Source: Saccharopolyspora hordei (lineage in GTDB: Bacteria > Actinomycetota > Actinomycetes > Mycobacteriales > Pseudonocardiaceae). Taken from it: 64,000 bases of DNA. The translations under genes were made by a program, and so were the position numbers. Where the stretch lies: the NCBI RefSeq assembly GCF_013410345.1, contig NZ_JACCFJ010000001.1, positions 2,951,001-3,015,000 of the forward strand, given 5' to 3'. The notes under the pieces were generated by a model that worked only from the letters and a program-made list of their open reading frames with translations, ran no database searches and was not told the DNA's origin. Shown here in pieces: positions 50,752 through 60,424 of the stretch (within the stretch, counting starts at the first letter, position 1; the number at the start of each line of letters is the position of its first letter).

Positions 50752-51592
50752 GCGTCACCTGCTCCAGGGCCCGCTGCACGCTCGCGCGCAGCGCTGCGCG
50801 CCGGGTCGCCGGGTCGGCGTGGAGGTCGTCCGGCGGGGAGGTGGCGTCCGCGGCCGCGTCCGCCGCGGCCGCGACCGGGGTGCGGGACAACGGCGTCCCG
50901 CGCAGCGCCCCTTCCGCCTCGGGCAGCCGTCGCACCGTGCCGCCGATGCCGAAGCCGACCAGGCGCACGTCGGTCACCTCGCGCTCGTCCACCCGCACCA
51001 CCGCGGCCGCGCCCGCGAGGGCGAAGTCGCCCGCGCGCGGGCTGACCTCGGCGAACCCGCACCGCGCGGGGCGAACCGGCACGCGCACCTCGGTGAGCAC
51101 CTCGTCAGCGGACAGCGACGTCTGGTACGGCGCCACGAACAGCTCGGCGACCGGGACCGTGCGGCGACCGCTGGGCCCGGTCACCACCACCTCGGCGTCC
51201 AGCGCGGTGGCGGCCGCGCACAGCTCCGCCGCCGGGTCGGCGTGGGCGAGGGACCCGCCGACGGTGCCGCGGGTGCGGACCTGGTGGTGGCCGACGTGCC
51301 GCAGCGCCCGCCCGAGCAGCGGACAGCTCTCCCGCACCAGCGGCGCGGTCTCGGCGGTGCGCTGGCGCACCGCCGCGCCGATGACCAGGACGTCGTCCTC
51401 GCGGCGGAGCTCCGACAGCTCCGGGAGGCGGCCGACGTCGACCAGCAGGCTCGGCCGGGCCAGGCGGAAGTTCATCATCGGCAGCAGGCTCTGGCCGCCG
51501 GCCAGCACCTTCGCGTCCTCGTCCGCCGCCAGCAGCCGCACCGCGTCACCGAGGCTGTCCGGGCGGGCGTAGCGGAACGGTGGGGGTTTCAC
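50744..51592 (-). CDS. Molybdenum hydroxylase FAD-binding medium subunit (CoxM-type)
   Basis: A 282-residue FAD subunit. It starts MKPPPFRYARPDSLGDAVRL; KVLAGGQSLLPMMNFRLARP is the first FAD motif and VRTRGTVGGSLAHADPAAEL the second. It overlaps the large-subunit gene by 4 bp (ATGA-type) and the small-subunit gene by 8 bp, so the three are coupled. Confidence 0.93.
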   Translation of the reverse strand: MKPPPFRYARPDSLGDAVRLLAADEDAKVLAGGQSLLPMMNFRLARPSLLVDVGRLPELSELRREDDVLVIGAAVRQRTAETAPLVRESCPLLGRALRHVGHHQVRTRGTVGGSLAHADPAAELCAAATALDAEVVVTGPSGRRTVPVAELFVAPYQTSLSADEVLTEVRVPVRPARCGFAEVSPRAGDFALAGAAAVVRVDEREVTDVRLVGFGIGGTVRRLPEAEGALRGTPLSRTPVAAAADAAADATSPPDDLHADPATRRAALRASVQRALEQVTHD

Positions 51593-53955
51593 GACCGGGC
51601 CTCCTCGATCAGCCGCCGCACCACCGACGGGGTCAGTGGCGTGGTGTCGACGTCGGTCACGCCCAGCGGTTCGAGCGCGTGCTCGACGGCGCGCGCGATC
51701 GCGGCCGGTGGACCGATGATGCCCGCTTCACCGGCGCCCTTGATGCCGAACGGGATCCCGGGCGCCGGGCTGCAGAGCTCCTCGGTGGCGATGTCCGGGA
51801 CCTCGCACGCCGTGGGGATCGCGTAGTCGGCGAACGTGGTGGCCAGCGGCTGCCCGTCGGCGTGGGGGAGCTGCTCGTGGAGCACCCCGCCGATGCCCTG
51901 CGCGACCCCGCCGTGGACCTGCCCGGCCACGGTGAGCGGGTTGATGACGCGCCCGCAGTCGTGCACCGCCACGTACCGCCGCACCCGCACCACACCGGTG
52001 TCCGGGTCCACCTCGACGACCGCGGCGTGCGTGGAGTTGGTGTAGGTGGCCGAGGCGTTCATCCTGCCGTCCGCGCGCGGCACGTGGTCCATGCCGGGCG
52101 GCTCGTAGCTGGCGCGCGCGTCGAGCCCCGGCTCGGTCCCCGGCGGCAGCTCGAACGTGCGGGTCAGCGCCACCTGGGCGATGCGCTCCCACGGCACCGA
52201 GCTGCCCGGGCTGCCGCGCACCCGGAAGCCGCCGTCGGCCAGCTCGACGTCCTGCGGCGCGGCTTCCAGCAGGTGCGCGGCGATCTCGGTCCCCTTGCGC
52301 CGCAACGCTTCCGCGGCCCGGTGGATCGCGCCGCCGGCCACGACCGCGCTGCGGCTGGCGAAGCTGCCCAGGCCGAACGGGGCGGTGTCGGTGTCGCCCA
52401 TCACCACCCGCACCCGCTCGATCGGCAGCGCCAGCGCCTCGGCGACGAGGGTGGCCACCGCGGTGTGCGCGCCCTGGCCCATCGCCGAGATCCCCACCGC
52501 GACGGTGACCCCGCCGTCGGGGTCGAAGCGCAGGTCCGCCGCGTCCTGGCCGCTGCGGATGCCGGTGACGGAGAACGCGCTGGCGGCGACCCCTTCGACG
52601 TAGGTGGCGTACCCGACGCCCAGGTGCGCGCCGGGGCGGGCGTCGCGCTCCTCGGCGAGCACCCGCTCGCCCAGCTCCACGGCGCGCTCGAACGCCGCGC
52701 GGTGGCTGCCGGAGTCCAGCCGGGCGCCCGCGGCGGTCTCGTACGGCAGGTCCTCCGGGTCCAGGATCATCCGGCGGCGCAACTCCAGCGGGTCGATGCC
52801 CAGCTCGCGGCCGATCTTGTCCACCAGCCGCTCGATCGCGAACGTGCCCTCCGGCATGCCGTAGCCGCGGTAGCCGCCGAGCGGGGTCTTGGTGGTGACC
52901 ACGCCCTCCACCGCCACGCACTGGTGCGGGATCCGGTACGGCCCGCACAGCGAACCGCACGCCACCACGCTGGGCCCGTACCCGCCCGGGAAGATCTCCC
53001 CGGAGCCGAGGTCGGTGCGGACCCGCCCGCGCAGCGCGGCGATCGTGCCGTCGTCGCGGACCGCGGCGGACAGCTCGATGCGCACGTCCCGGGCGTGGCA
53101 GGCGGTGAGCAGGTGCTCGTGGCGGTCCTCGATCCAGCGGACCGGGCGGCGCAGCCGCACCGCCAGCCACGGCACCAGGTACTCCTCGGGGTAGACCTGG
53201 TTCTTCTGCCCGAACCCGCCACCGACGTCCGGGGTGATCACGCGGATGTCGCGCTCGGCCAGGCCGAGCACCCGGGCCAGCATCGTGCGCACCAGGTGGG
53301 CGGCCTGGGTGGAGGTCCACACCGTCAGCCGGTCGCCGTCGTGCTCGGCCACGACACCGCGGCATTCCAGCGGAGCGGCCGCGTACCGGTGCGTGGTGAA
53401 GGTGCCGCTGACCGTGCGGTGGCGGGCGAACGCCTCGTCCACGGCCGGGTCCTCCGGCGCCATCGACACCAGCACGTTGTCGCCCCACTCCGGGTAGAGC
53501 AGCGGCGCGTCGGCGGCCAGCGCCGCGTCCACCGTGTCCACGGCGGGCAGCGGTTCGAGGTCGACGTCGACGAGCTCGGCGGCGTCCTCGGCCAGGTAGC
53601 GGTCGTCGGCGACCACCACCGCCAGCGGGCAGCCGACGTAGCGCACCCGGTCGCGCGCCAGCGGGGAGTGCCGCACCGGGCGGACCCACTCGACCAGGTC
53701 GGGGACCGGCCCGATCGGCACGTCGGCACCGCTGAAGGCCGCGTGCACGCCCGGCGCTTCCCGGGCCGCCGAGGTGTCGACCCCGCGCACCAGCGCGTGC
53801 GGCAGGTCGCTGCGGACGAACGAGGCCTCCACCATGCCGGGCCGCACCACGTCGGCGATGAAGCGGCCGCGGCCGGTGACCAGCCGGTCGTCCTCGATCC
53901 GGGGCACCCGCGCGCCGATCAGCGTCGGACGCGTGGTCTGCATCGGTCGCACCAT
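51589..53955 (-). CDS. Molybdenum hydroxylase large subunit (xanthine dehydrogenase/CoxL family)
   Basis: A 788-residue Mo-pterin cytosine dinucleotide-binding subunit. N-terminal RVPRIEDDRLVTGRGRFIAD, then VGGGFGQKNQVYPEEYLVPW, GGYRGYGMPEGTFAIERLVD at the substrate-site loop, and the catalytic Glu in GIKGAGEAGIIGPPAAIARA. The loop lacks the AYxCSFR motif of true CO dehydrogenase, so an organic aldehyde or N-heterocycle is more likely. ATG 53955 follows GGGAGG; ATG 53943 is an alternative. No maturation genes lie nearby. Confidence 0.9.
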   Translation of the reverse strand: MVRPMQTTRPTLIGARVPRIEDDRLVTGRGRFIADVVRPGMVEASFVRSDLPHALVRGVDTSAAREAPGVHAAFSGADVPIGPVPDLVEWVRPVRHSPLARDRVRYVGCPLAVVVADDRYLAEDAAELVDVDLEPLPAVDTVDAALAADAPLLYPEWGDNVLVSMAPEDPAVDEAFARHRTVSGTFTTHRYAAAPLECRGVVAEHDGDRLTVWTSTQAAHLVRTMLARVLGLAERDIRVITPDVGGGFGQKNQVYPEEYLVPWLAVRLRRPVRWIEDRHEHLLTACHARDVRIELSAAVRDDGTIAALRGRVRTDLGSGEIFPGGYGPSVVACGSLCGPYRIPHQCVAVEGVVTTKTPLGGYRGYGMPEGTFAIERLVDKIGRELGIDPLELRRRMILDPEDLPYETAAGARLDSGSHRAAFERAVELGERVLAEERDARPGAHLGVGYATYVEGVAASAFSVTGIRSGQDAADLRFDPDGGVTVAVGISAMGQGAHTAVATLVAEALALPIERVRVVMGDTDTAPFGLGSFASRSAVVAGGAIHRAAEALRRKGTEIAAHLLEAAPQDVELADGGFRVRGSPGSSVPWERIAQVALTRTFELPPGTEPGLDARASYEPPGMDHVPRADGRMNASATYTNSTHAAVVEVDPDTGVVRVRRYVAVHDCGRVINPLTVAGQVHGGVAQGIGGVLHEQLPHADGQPLATTFADYAIPTACEVPDIATEELCSPAPGIPFGIKGAGEAGIIGPPAAIARAVEHALEPLGVTDVDTTPLTPSVVRRLIEEARS

Positions 53956-54046
53956 CCGGCCTCCCGGATCAGCGGTGATCTCCCCAGGAAGCCTGCGGCA
54001 CCACCTGCGCCCGCGCAATCCACCGGAAGGGCGCCGGGGGCGCGGG

Positions 54047-55186
54047 TCAGAGCCAGCCGCGGCGGCGGAAGACCGTGTAGAGGCCGAGGCACACCGCCAG
54101 CATCAGCACCACCGCGAACGGGTAGCCGAACGACCAGTGCAGCTCGGGCATGACGTCGAAGTTCATGCCGTAGACCGTGCCGATCAGGGTGGGGGCGAAC
54201 AGGATCGCCGCCCACGCCGAGATCTTCTTCACCTCCTCGTTCTGGGCCAGGCTCGCCTCGGTCATCTTCCGCATCTCCTCGTTCTGCGCCTGGGTGACCA
54301 GCGTGGCGTTGACGGTGAGGATCTTGTCCAGCAGCTGCCGGAAGCCCTCCGCGCGCTCGCCGACGGTGGTGGCGTGGTCGGCCACGTCGCGCAGGTAGCG
54401 CTGCAGCTCGTCGTCGATGCCGTACTTGCTGAACCCCGCCTCCAGGCTGCGCAGGATGCCCATCAGCGGTTGCGTGGCCCGCTGGAACTCGATGACCTCG
54501 CGGGTCAGCTCGTAGATGCGCCGCGACACGTGCGGATCGGCCTCGAAGACCTCGACCTCGATCTCGTCGATGTCGTTCTGCAGCCCGGCGATCACCGGCG
54601 CGTAGCCGTCCACGACGTTGTCCAGCACCGCGTAGAGCACCGCCTCCGGGCCGCGCCGCAGCAGGTCGGGGTCGGCCTCCATGCGCCGCCGGACCGCCGA
54701 CATGTCGGGGGACTGGCCGTGCCGGACGGTGAGCACGAAGTTGGGGCCGATGAACAGGTGCAGCTCGTCGAAGCTGACCTCCTCGCTCTCGTCCAGGTAG
54801 GTCGCGGCGCGCAGCACCACGAACAGGGTGTCGCCGTAGCGCTCGAGCTTCGGCCGCTGGTGCGCGACGATCGCGTCCTCGACCGCGAGCTTGTGCAGGC
54901 CGAACTCCTCCGCGGCGGCGAGCAGCTCCTCCTCCGCCGGCCGGTACAGCCCGATCCAGGCCATCGCGCCGCCGTCGCGGCGCAGCTGCTCGTAGGTCTC
55001 GGCGAGGCTCCCCGGGGTGGCGACCCGGACGCCGTCGCGGTAGATCGCGGTGTCGATCAGGGGACGGTCGGCCAGCGGGCGGTCGTCGTCCGAGCGCGGG
55101 TCCATCGAGTGCTCGGGCGCCTCGGGTTGGGTGCGCCGGGGCTTGCGCAGGGCCCGGGGCCGCCATTCGGGCACGAGTACCTCCAC
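54047..55186 (-). CDS. corA: CorA-family magnesium/cobalt channel
   Basis: A 379-residue CorA protein. A long cytoplasmic helical domain (QAQNEEMRKMTEASLAQNEE near 300) is followed by two C-terminal helices; the pore signature is YGMNFDVMPEL, then HWSFGYPFAVVL. The cytoplasmic N-terminal 40 residues are disordered. It transports Mg2+, and often Co2+ or Ni2+. It lies downstream of the B12-switched ABC operon on the same strand (49 bp after the ATPase gene), so read-through is possible. Confidence 0.93.
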   Translation of the reverse strand: MEVLVPEWRPRALRKPRRTQPEAPEHSMDPRSDDDRPLADRPLIDTAIYRDGVRVATPGSLAETYEQLRRDGGAMAWIGLYRPAEEELLAAAEEFGLHKLAVEDAIVAHQRPKLERYGDTLFVVLRAATYLDESEEVSFDELHLFIGPNFVLTVRHGQSPDMSAVRRRMEADPDLLRRGPEAVLYAVLDNVVDGYAPVIAGLQNDIDEIEVEVFEADPHVSRRIYELTREVIEFQRATQPLMGILRSLEAGFSKYGIDDELQRYLRDVADHATTVGERAEGFRQLLDKILTVNATLVTQAQNEEMRKMTEASLAQNEEVKKISAWAAILFAPTLIGTVYGMNFDVMPELHWSFGYPFAVVLMLAVCLGLYTVFRRRGWL

Positions 55187-55235
55187 CGACGTCGGTGCTG
55201 GCCGTCGACCTCGCTGTCCACGATCGGGGCCGAGC

Positions 55236-56807
55236 CTACCCAGGGGTGGACGGGATCCGCTCCTCCGCGCACGGCCGTCGGGTCACCTCCGGAGCCCTCC
55301 CGCCGAGGTCCGCGCTGTCCACCAGGCGGCGCGCCACCGGCGTCCGGGGCTCGGCCAGGAGCGTCGCGGTGGGCGCGTGCTCGACGCAGCGGCCCGCGTC
55401 GAGCACGTGGACCTCGTCGGCGATCGCCGCGACCGCGTCCAGGTCGTGGCTGATGAGCACCAGTCCTGCGGAGGTGGTGCGCAGCGTCGTGGCGAGCAGG
55501 TCGAGCAGCTCGGCGCGGCGCACCGGGTCCTGGCCGGTGGTGATCTCGTCGCAGACGAGCACCGCGGGCCGGGCGAGCAGCGCGCGGGCCACCGCGGCGC
55601 GTTGCAGCTGGCCGCCGGAGAGGCGGGCCGGGCGGCGGGCCGCCAGCGCGCGGTCGAGGCCGACCGCCGCGAGGACCCGCTCGACCTCGGCCCGCGCCCG
55701 CTCCCCGCCGGCTCCCCGGGTGAGCCGCACCGTCCGGGTGAGCTGAGCGAGCACCGGGCGGAACTCGTCGAAGGACGCGCGGGCGTCCTGGTGCACGTAC
55801 TGCACCCGCGTCCGCTGCCGCCGGTCGCGGCGCCGCAGGTCAGGGGCCAGCGGGACCCCGTCGAGCAGCACCTGGCCGGCGTCCGGCCGGGTCAGCCCGG
55901 CCAGGCAGCGGGCGAGCGTCGTCTTGCCCGACCCGGAGCGCCCCACCACCGCCACGCACCGCCCGGGCGGGACCGCGAGGTCGACCCCGTCCAGCAGGCG
56001 GTGACCGTTCCGCGCGACCTTGGTGAGCCCGCGCGCCCGCAGCCCGCCCTCCGCGGCGGGCTCCCCGGTCGTCGGGAGCACCTGCGGCGCGGCGGCGAGC
56101 AGGGTCCGGGTGCGTTCGTGGGCCGGGGCCGTCAGCACGTGCTCGCCGCGTTCCACGACGCGGCCCTCGTGCAGCACCACCACCGAGTCGGCGACGCGCC
56201 GGACCAGGCCGAGGTCGTGGGTGAGCAGCAGGACCGCCGTGCCGCGGCCGGCCACCTCGGTGAGCGCCTCGACGGCGTGGGAGGTGCTGATCGCGTCGAG
56301 CCCGGTGGCCGGCTCGTCCAGGACGAGCACGTCCGGGCGGTGCAGCACGGCCAGCGCCAGCACGGCCCGCTGCTGCTGCCCGCCGGAGAGCTGGTGCGGG
56401 TACCGGTCGAGGAGCGCGGGGTCCAGCCCGGCCCACCGCACCGCCTCCGGGACCGCCTCGGCGTCGCGCGCCAGCTCGGCCAGCACCCGGCCGACCTTGC
56501 GGAGCGGGTTGAGCGCGGCGGCGGGGTGCTGCGGCAGGTAGCCGATGGCGGTGGCCCGGGCCGCTCGGCGCTCGGCGGTGGGCAGGCCCACCAGGTCGGT
56601 GCCGCACAGCTCGACGGTCCCGGCCAGCCGCACCCCGCGCCGAGTCTCGCCCTGCAGCGCCAGGCCCAGCGTCGTCTTGCCGCTGCCGGACTCGCCGATG
56701 ACCGCGGTGACCTCACCCGGCCGCAGCTCCAGGTCGACGCCGGTCAGCAGGTCACGCGTCCCGGCCCGGGCCCGCAGCCCGCGTGCGCGCAGCACCGGCT
56801 CGCTCAT
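55236..56807 (-). CDS. Opp/Nik-type ABC transporter ATPase (two fused nucleotide-binding domains)
   Basis: A 523-residue protein with two complete ABC ATPase domains, equivalent to OppD plus OppF. Walker A: GESGSGKTT (about 39-47) and GRSGSGKTT (about 295). Signature motifs: LSGGQQQRAVLALA and LSGGQLQRAAVARA. Walker B: VLVLDEPATGLD and VLVCDEITTGQD. ATG 56807 overlaps the permease stop (ATGA). It powers uptake through the two permeases upstream. Confidence 0.92.
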   Translation of the reverse strand: MSEPVLRARGLRARAGTRDLLTGVDLELRPGEVTAVIGESGSGKTTLGLALQGETRRGVRLAGTVELCGTDLVGLPTAERRAARATAIGYLPQHPAAALNPLRKVGRVLAELARDAEAVPEAVRWAGLDPALLDRYPHQLSGGQQQRAVLALAVLHRPDVLVLDEPATGLDAISTSHAVEALTEVAGRGTAVLLLTHDLGLVRRVADSVVVLHEGRVVERGEHVLTAPAHERTRTLLAAAPQVLPTTGEPAAEGGLRARGLTKVARNGHRLLDGVDLAVPPGRCVAVVGRSGSGKTTLARCLAGLTRPDAGQVLLDGVPLAPDLRRRDRRQRTRVQYVHQDARASFDEFRPVLAQLTRTVRLTRGAGGERARAEVERVLAAVGLDRALAARRPARLSGGQLQRAAVARALLARPAVLVCDEITTGQDPVRRAELLDLLATTLRTTSAGLVLISHDLDAVAAIADEVHVLDAGRCVEHAPTATLLAEPRTPVARRLVDSADLGGRAPEVTRRPCAEERIPSTPG

Positions 56808-57586
56808 CGCTCCTCCCGGCGTGCCAGCACGTGGTTGACCAGCAGGTTGATGCCCGTGCACAGCGACACGAGCAGGCCCGCCGGGACCAGGACCGCCAGC
56901 GGCTGCAGGAACAGCGCGTCAGAGTTGCGCTCCACCAGCACCGCCCAGTCGCTGGCCGAGGGGGCCAGCCCGAGCCCGAGGAAGTTCGCCGAGGCCAGCA
57001 GGTACAGCACCAGGCTGAGCCGGGTCCCGGCGTCGACGAGGACCGGGCCCAGCACGCACCGCCCGACGTAGCCGAGGTGGATCCGCCACCACGGTTCGCC
57101 CTGCATCGCCATCGCCTCCACCGCCGCGCGGCAGCCGGGCGCCAGCGCGGCGCTGCGGACGAGGCGCACCACGGCCGGCAGCTGGAGCAGCGCGATGGCC
57201 AGCGCCAGCGGCGCCGCGCCCCGCCACCCGGCGGCGGCCAGCACCATGAGCACCAGCAGCCCGGGGAGCGCGAGCAGGAAGTCCAGCACCCGCAGCAGGG
57301 GCGTGTCGACGCCGCGGCTGGTGACCAGCAGCGCCAGCGGCACCCCGACCAGGTAGGACAGCAGCAGCGACGCCCCGGTCAGCGCGACCAGCGAGCTGCC
57401 GCCGCTGAGCGCGAGCGCAAGCACGTCGCGCCCCAGCACGTCGGTGCCGAGCGGGAACTGCGCGTCAGGTGGCCGCAGCGGCCCCGCCGCGGAGTCCACC
57501 GAGCCCGCCAGCAGCGGCCCGACCACCGCGGTCAGCCCGGGCACGCCGAGCAGCACCGCACCGACGACCGCCGTCACCGACCTCAT
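56804..57586 (-). CDS. Opp/Nik-type ABC transporter permease (DppC/NikC-like)
   Basis: A 260-residue permease with about six helices. AQFPLGTDVLGRDVLALALS is the DppC-family N-terminal motif and AAVEAMAMQGEPWWRIHLGY the EAA coupling region. Overlaps of four bases with both neighbours (ATGA) show tight coupling in a four-gene operon. The expected partner is the NikB-like protein at 57583. Confidence 0.92.
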   Translation of the reverse strand: MRSVTAVVGAVLLGVPGLTAVVGPLLAGSVDSAAGPLRPPDAQFPLGTDVLGRDVLALALSGGSSLVALTGASLLLSYLVGVPLALLVTSRGVDTPLLRVLDFLLALPGLLVLMVLAAAGWRGAAPLALAIALLQLPAVVRLVRSAALAPGCRAAVEAMAMQGEPWWRIHLGYVGRCVLGPVLVDAGTRLSLVLYLLASANFLGLGLAPSASDWAVLVERNSDALFLQPLAVLVPAGLLVSLCTGINLLVNHVLARREER

Positions 57587-58530
57587 GCGACCACCTCGCG
57601 CTGCGGGACGAGCCGGTGCGACACGACGTCGGCGACGAGGTTCACCGCGATCGTGGTGGCGGCGAACACGAGGGCGTAGCCCTGCACCGCGGGCAGGTCG
57701 CGGGCCATCACCGCGTCGACGAACCCGGAACCGGTGCCGGGCAGGGCGAACACCGCCTCCACGACCACGACCCCGCCGAGCAGCCCGTCCACCGCGCGGG
57801 CCAGCTGCTGCACCGCCGGGGCCAGCCCGTTGGGCAGCACGTGCCGGAACAGCACCGCGCGCTCGGGCAGGCCGTGCATCCGGACGTGCGTGGCGAAGTC
57901 GGCGCCGTCGGCCTCGGCCACGCCGACGCGGACCTGGCGTGCCAGCGCGCACAGCTGCCTGCACACCAGCACGCCGACCGGCAGCACGAGCACCGCGGGC
58001 TGCGCCAGCAGCTCCCAGCCGGAGGCGCCGGCCGCGGTGGCCGGCAGCCAGCCGAGCTGCAGCGAGAACAGCGCGACGAGCAGCAGGGCGAGGGCGAACT
58101 CGGGAACCGAGTCGAGCACCACGACCGCGCCGGTGAGCACCACGTCCAGCCGGGAACCGCGGCGCCGCCCCGTCACGACGCCGACCGCCACCGCGAGCGG
58201 GACCACCACCGCGAGCGCGAGCAGCGCCAGCACCGCCGTGGTGGCGAGCCCCCGGCCGATCTCCTCGGCCACCGGCACCCCGGTCAGCAGCGAGCGTCCC
58301 AGGTCGCCGTGCACCGCGCCGCCCAGCCATTCCAGGAACCGCTCCCACACCGGCCGGTCCAGCTGCAACTGCGCGCGCAGCACCGCCACCTGCTCCTCGG
58401 TCGCGTGCTCACCGAGCACGACCACCGCGGTGTCGCCCGGCAGCAGCGAGGTGAGCGCGAAGACGGCGACCGCCACCGCGACCAGTTGCAGCGCGGCGAC
58501 CACCAGCCGCCGCAGCACCAGCACCGCCAT
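57583..58530 (-). CDS. Opp/Nik-type ABC transporter permease (DppB/NikB-like)
   Basis: A 315-residue permease. It begins with a signal-anchor helix (LVVAALQLVAVAVAVFALT) and LPGDTAVVVLGEHATEEQVA, diagnostic of DppB/NikB proteins. The EAA-type loop is DFATHVRMHGLPERAVLFRH. It overlaps the binding-protein gene by 1 bp and the DppC-like gene by 4 bp. Confidence 0.92.
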   Translation of the reverse strand: MAVLVLRRLVVAALQLVAVAVAVFALTSLLPGDTAVVVLGEHATEEQVAVLRAQLQLDRPVWERFLEWLGGAVHGDLGRSLLTGVPVAEEIGRGLATTAVLALLALAVVVPLAVAVGVVTGRRRGSRLDVVLTGAVVVLDSVPEFALALLLVALFSLQLGWLPATAAGASGWELLAQPAVLVLPVGVLVCRQLCALARQVRVGVAEADGADFATHVRMHGLPERAVLFRHVLPNGLAPAVQQLARAVDGLLGGVVVVEAVFALPGTGSGFVDAVMARDLPAVQGYALVFAATTIAVNLVADVVSHRLVPQREVVA

Positions 58531-60050
58531 CAGCCCAGCGCGGCCCGCTCGAACCGCGCCCAGTCCAGCGAGTTGGGTGGGGCCGCCCGCAGCCCGGACA
58601 CCGAGCGCGACACCGCCACGTTCCAGTCGCTGAAGCCCCACACCAGCAGCCCGCTCTCGTCCCGCGCCAGGCGCTGGGCGTTCCCTAGCAGCCGGGCACG
58701 CTCGGCAGCGTCCACTGTGCTCAGCGCCCGGTGGAACAGCGCGTCGAACTCCGGCGACCGGTAGCCGGTGTAGTTGGCAGTGCCCGCACCGCTGCGCACC
58801 CGTTCCGCCAGGAACGTCGTGACGGGCAGCGACGCGGTCCGGGTGAGGGCGGCGACGCCGTGGGTGCGGATGTCGGAGAAGTACGTCTCCGCCGGGCCGA
58901 TCCGCGGGGCGACCCGCAGCCCGATCTCGGACAGCTGCTGGGCGATGAGCGTCGCCGCCGATTCGAAGCAGGGGTCGACAGAGCTGGTGAGCAGGTCGAC
59001 CGCGAGCCCTTCGGCCCCGGCCTCGCGCACCAGCGCCCGGGCGCGGTCGACGTCGCGCTCGCGCTGCGGGAGGTCCGGCGGGTAGTGCTCCAGGCCCTTG
59101 CCGAACAGGTCGTTGCCGACCTGCCCGTGCCCGTTCAGCGCGACCGCGACCAGCGCGTCGCGGTCCACACCGGACAGCGCGGCCCGCACCAGGCGCGGGT
59201 CGTGGAACGGGGGCCGGTCGACCTTGAGCGCCACGGCCTGCATGGTGCCGTGCGGCGCGGCGAGCAGCTCGGCCCGGCTGTCGCCCTGCACCAGCGCCGC
59301 GGAGTGCGCGCTGATGTCGTGCACGTAGTGCACCTGGCCGGACAGCAGCGCGGCGACGCGCGCGCTCTCGTCGTTGATCGGCACGAACTCCAGCTCGTCC
59401 AGCGTCGGCCTCCCGGCCCAGTGCCCGTCGAACCGGGTGAAGACGGCGGGCCGACCCGGCTGGAAGGAGACGAACCGGAACGGCCCGGAGCCGACCGGGG
59501 CGGTGAACTCGGTGGTGCCGGCCGGGACGATCTCGGTGGCCGGGGCGCCCCACGCCGAGGGGAACTCGAAGTTCGGGGCGCGCAGCACGAGTTCAAGCTC
59601 GGTGGCCGAGCGGGCCCGGCTGGCCGCGAAGTCCACGTCGAGGAACTGCTTGCGCGCCGGTGATGCCGTGGCGGGGTCGGCGATGCGGCGGTAGCTGTAG
59701 AGCACGTCCTCGGCGGTGACCGGGCGGCCGTCGTGGAAGCGGGCCTCGCGCAGGCGGATCGACCACCGCGTCCCGGTGGCGTCCGGCTCCCACCACTCGG
59801 CCAGCCGCGGCACGACGCTCATGTCGTCGGCGTAGCCGACCAGCGTGTCGAACAGCGCCTTCGCCCGGGCCTGGTCGACGAACAGCGAGCTGGTGTGCGG
59901 GTCGAGCGACTCCTCCCCGCCGCCGATCGGGAACGCCGCGCGCAACCGCCCGTCCGGTCCGCTCGCGGCACCACCGCAGGCGGTGAGCGAGGCGGCCGTG
60001 AGCGTGCCCAGGGCGCCCTTGAGCAGCGTGCGCCGGGTGACGGTGGTCAT
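58530..60050 (-). CDS. Opp/Nik-type ABC substrate-binding lipoprotein under B12 riboswitch control
   Basis: A 506-residue SBP_bac_5 protein. The N terminus TRRTLLKGALGTLTAASLTA then CGG combines a twin-arginine signal with a lipobox, so Tat export is likely. Family blocks are WSIRLREARFHDGRPVTAED, VLYSYRRI and YTGYRSPEFDALFHRAL. Relatives bind peptides, nickel or cobalt chelates. The cobalamin riboswitch upstream points to cobalt or a corrinoid-related ligand. GGAGGGGGAG precedes ATG 60050. Confidence 0.9.
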   Translation of the reverse strand: MTTVTRRTLLKGALGTLTAASLTACGGAASGPDGRLRAAFPIGGGEESLDPHTSSLFVDQARAKALFDTLVGYADDMSVVPRLAEWWEPDATGTRWSIRLREARFHDGRPVTAEDVLYSYRRIADPATASPARKQFLDVDFAASRARSATELELVLRAPNFEFPSAWGAPATEIVPAGTTEFTAPVGSGPFRFVSFQPGRPAVFTRFDGHWAGRPTLDELEFVPINDESARVAALLSGQVHYVHDISAHSAALVQGDSRAELLAAPHGTMQAVALKVDRPPFHDPRLVRAALSGVDRDALVAVALNGHGQVGNDLFGKGLEHYPPDLPQRERDVDRARALVREAGAEGLAVDLLTSSVDPCFESAATLIAQQLSEIGLRVAPRIGPAETYFSDIRTHGVAALTRTASLPVTTFLAERVRSGAGTANYTGYRSPEFDALFHRALSTVDAAERARLLGNAQRLARDESGLLVWGFSDWNVAVSRSVSGLRAAPPNSLDWARFERAALG

Positions 60051-60299
60051 CGCTCCCCCTCCTCGGGCCGCACCTGGTCCGGGTCGGCGGCGCGGCGGTC
60101 GCGCGTGGTCAGGACACGGTGGACGGTCGTTCCCCGGCCGCGCCGCACGGCTGGGCGCAGCGGGGGCGGGGTGGGCTGGACGAGAGGCACAGGAGTTCTC
60201 CACGGATGGCGAGCGGGTCCGAGCGCACTGGGGCCTCGGCCGGGCACGGGCGCGGTCCGTCCGCAGTGGACGACCCACGGCGGGGAAGGCGTGCTGGTG

Positions 60300-60371
60300 C
60301 TACGTGGTGGGCAGCGTGGGGTGGTGCCAGCTGTGCCGGACGGCGAGATCGTGAGCAGCGCGCCGCTGCAT
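60300..60371 (-). CDS. Possible 23-aa His-rich ORF downstream of the riboswitch
   Basis: A near-perfect ribosome site (GGAGGAGGT) lies nine bases before ATG 60371, and the frame encodes MQRRAAHDLAVRHSWHHPTL-PTT, ending TAG. Four of the 23 residues are histidines, in a form that could bind Co or Ni. It lies about 54 nt after the riboswitch, with a small hairpin (CGGGG/CCCCG) just before the ribosome site. It may be a regulatory leader or simply where the riboswitch acts on translation. Its reality is unproven. Confidence 0.4.
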   Translation of the reverse strand: MQRRAAHDLAVRHSWHHPTLPTT

Positions 60372-60424
60372 GTTCCGCGTACCTCCTCCGGGGCTCCGCG
60401 ACCCCGTGCGAATCGGCACGACGG

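Noticed and set aside
51589..53955. Carbon monoxide dehydrogenase large subunit
   Set aside because: The active-site AYxCSFR motif is missing and no CO-specific accessory genes are present.
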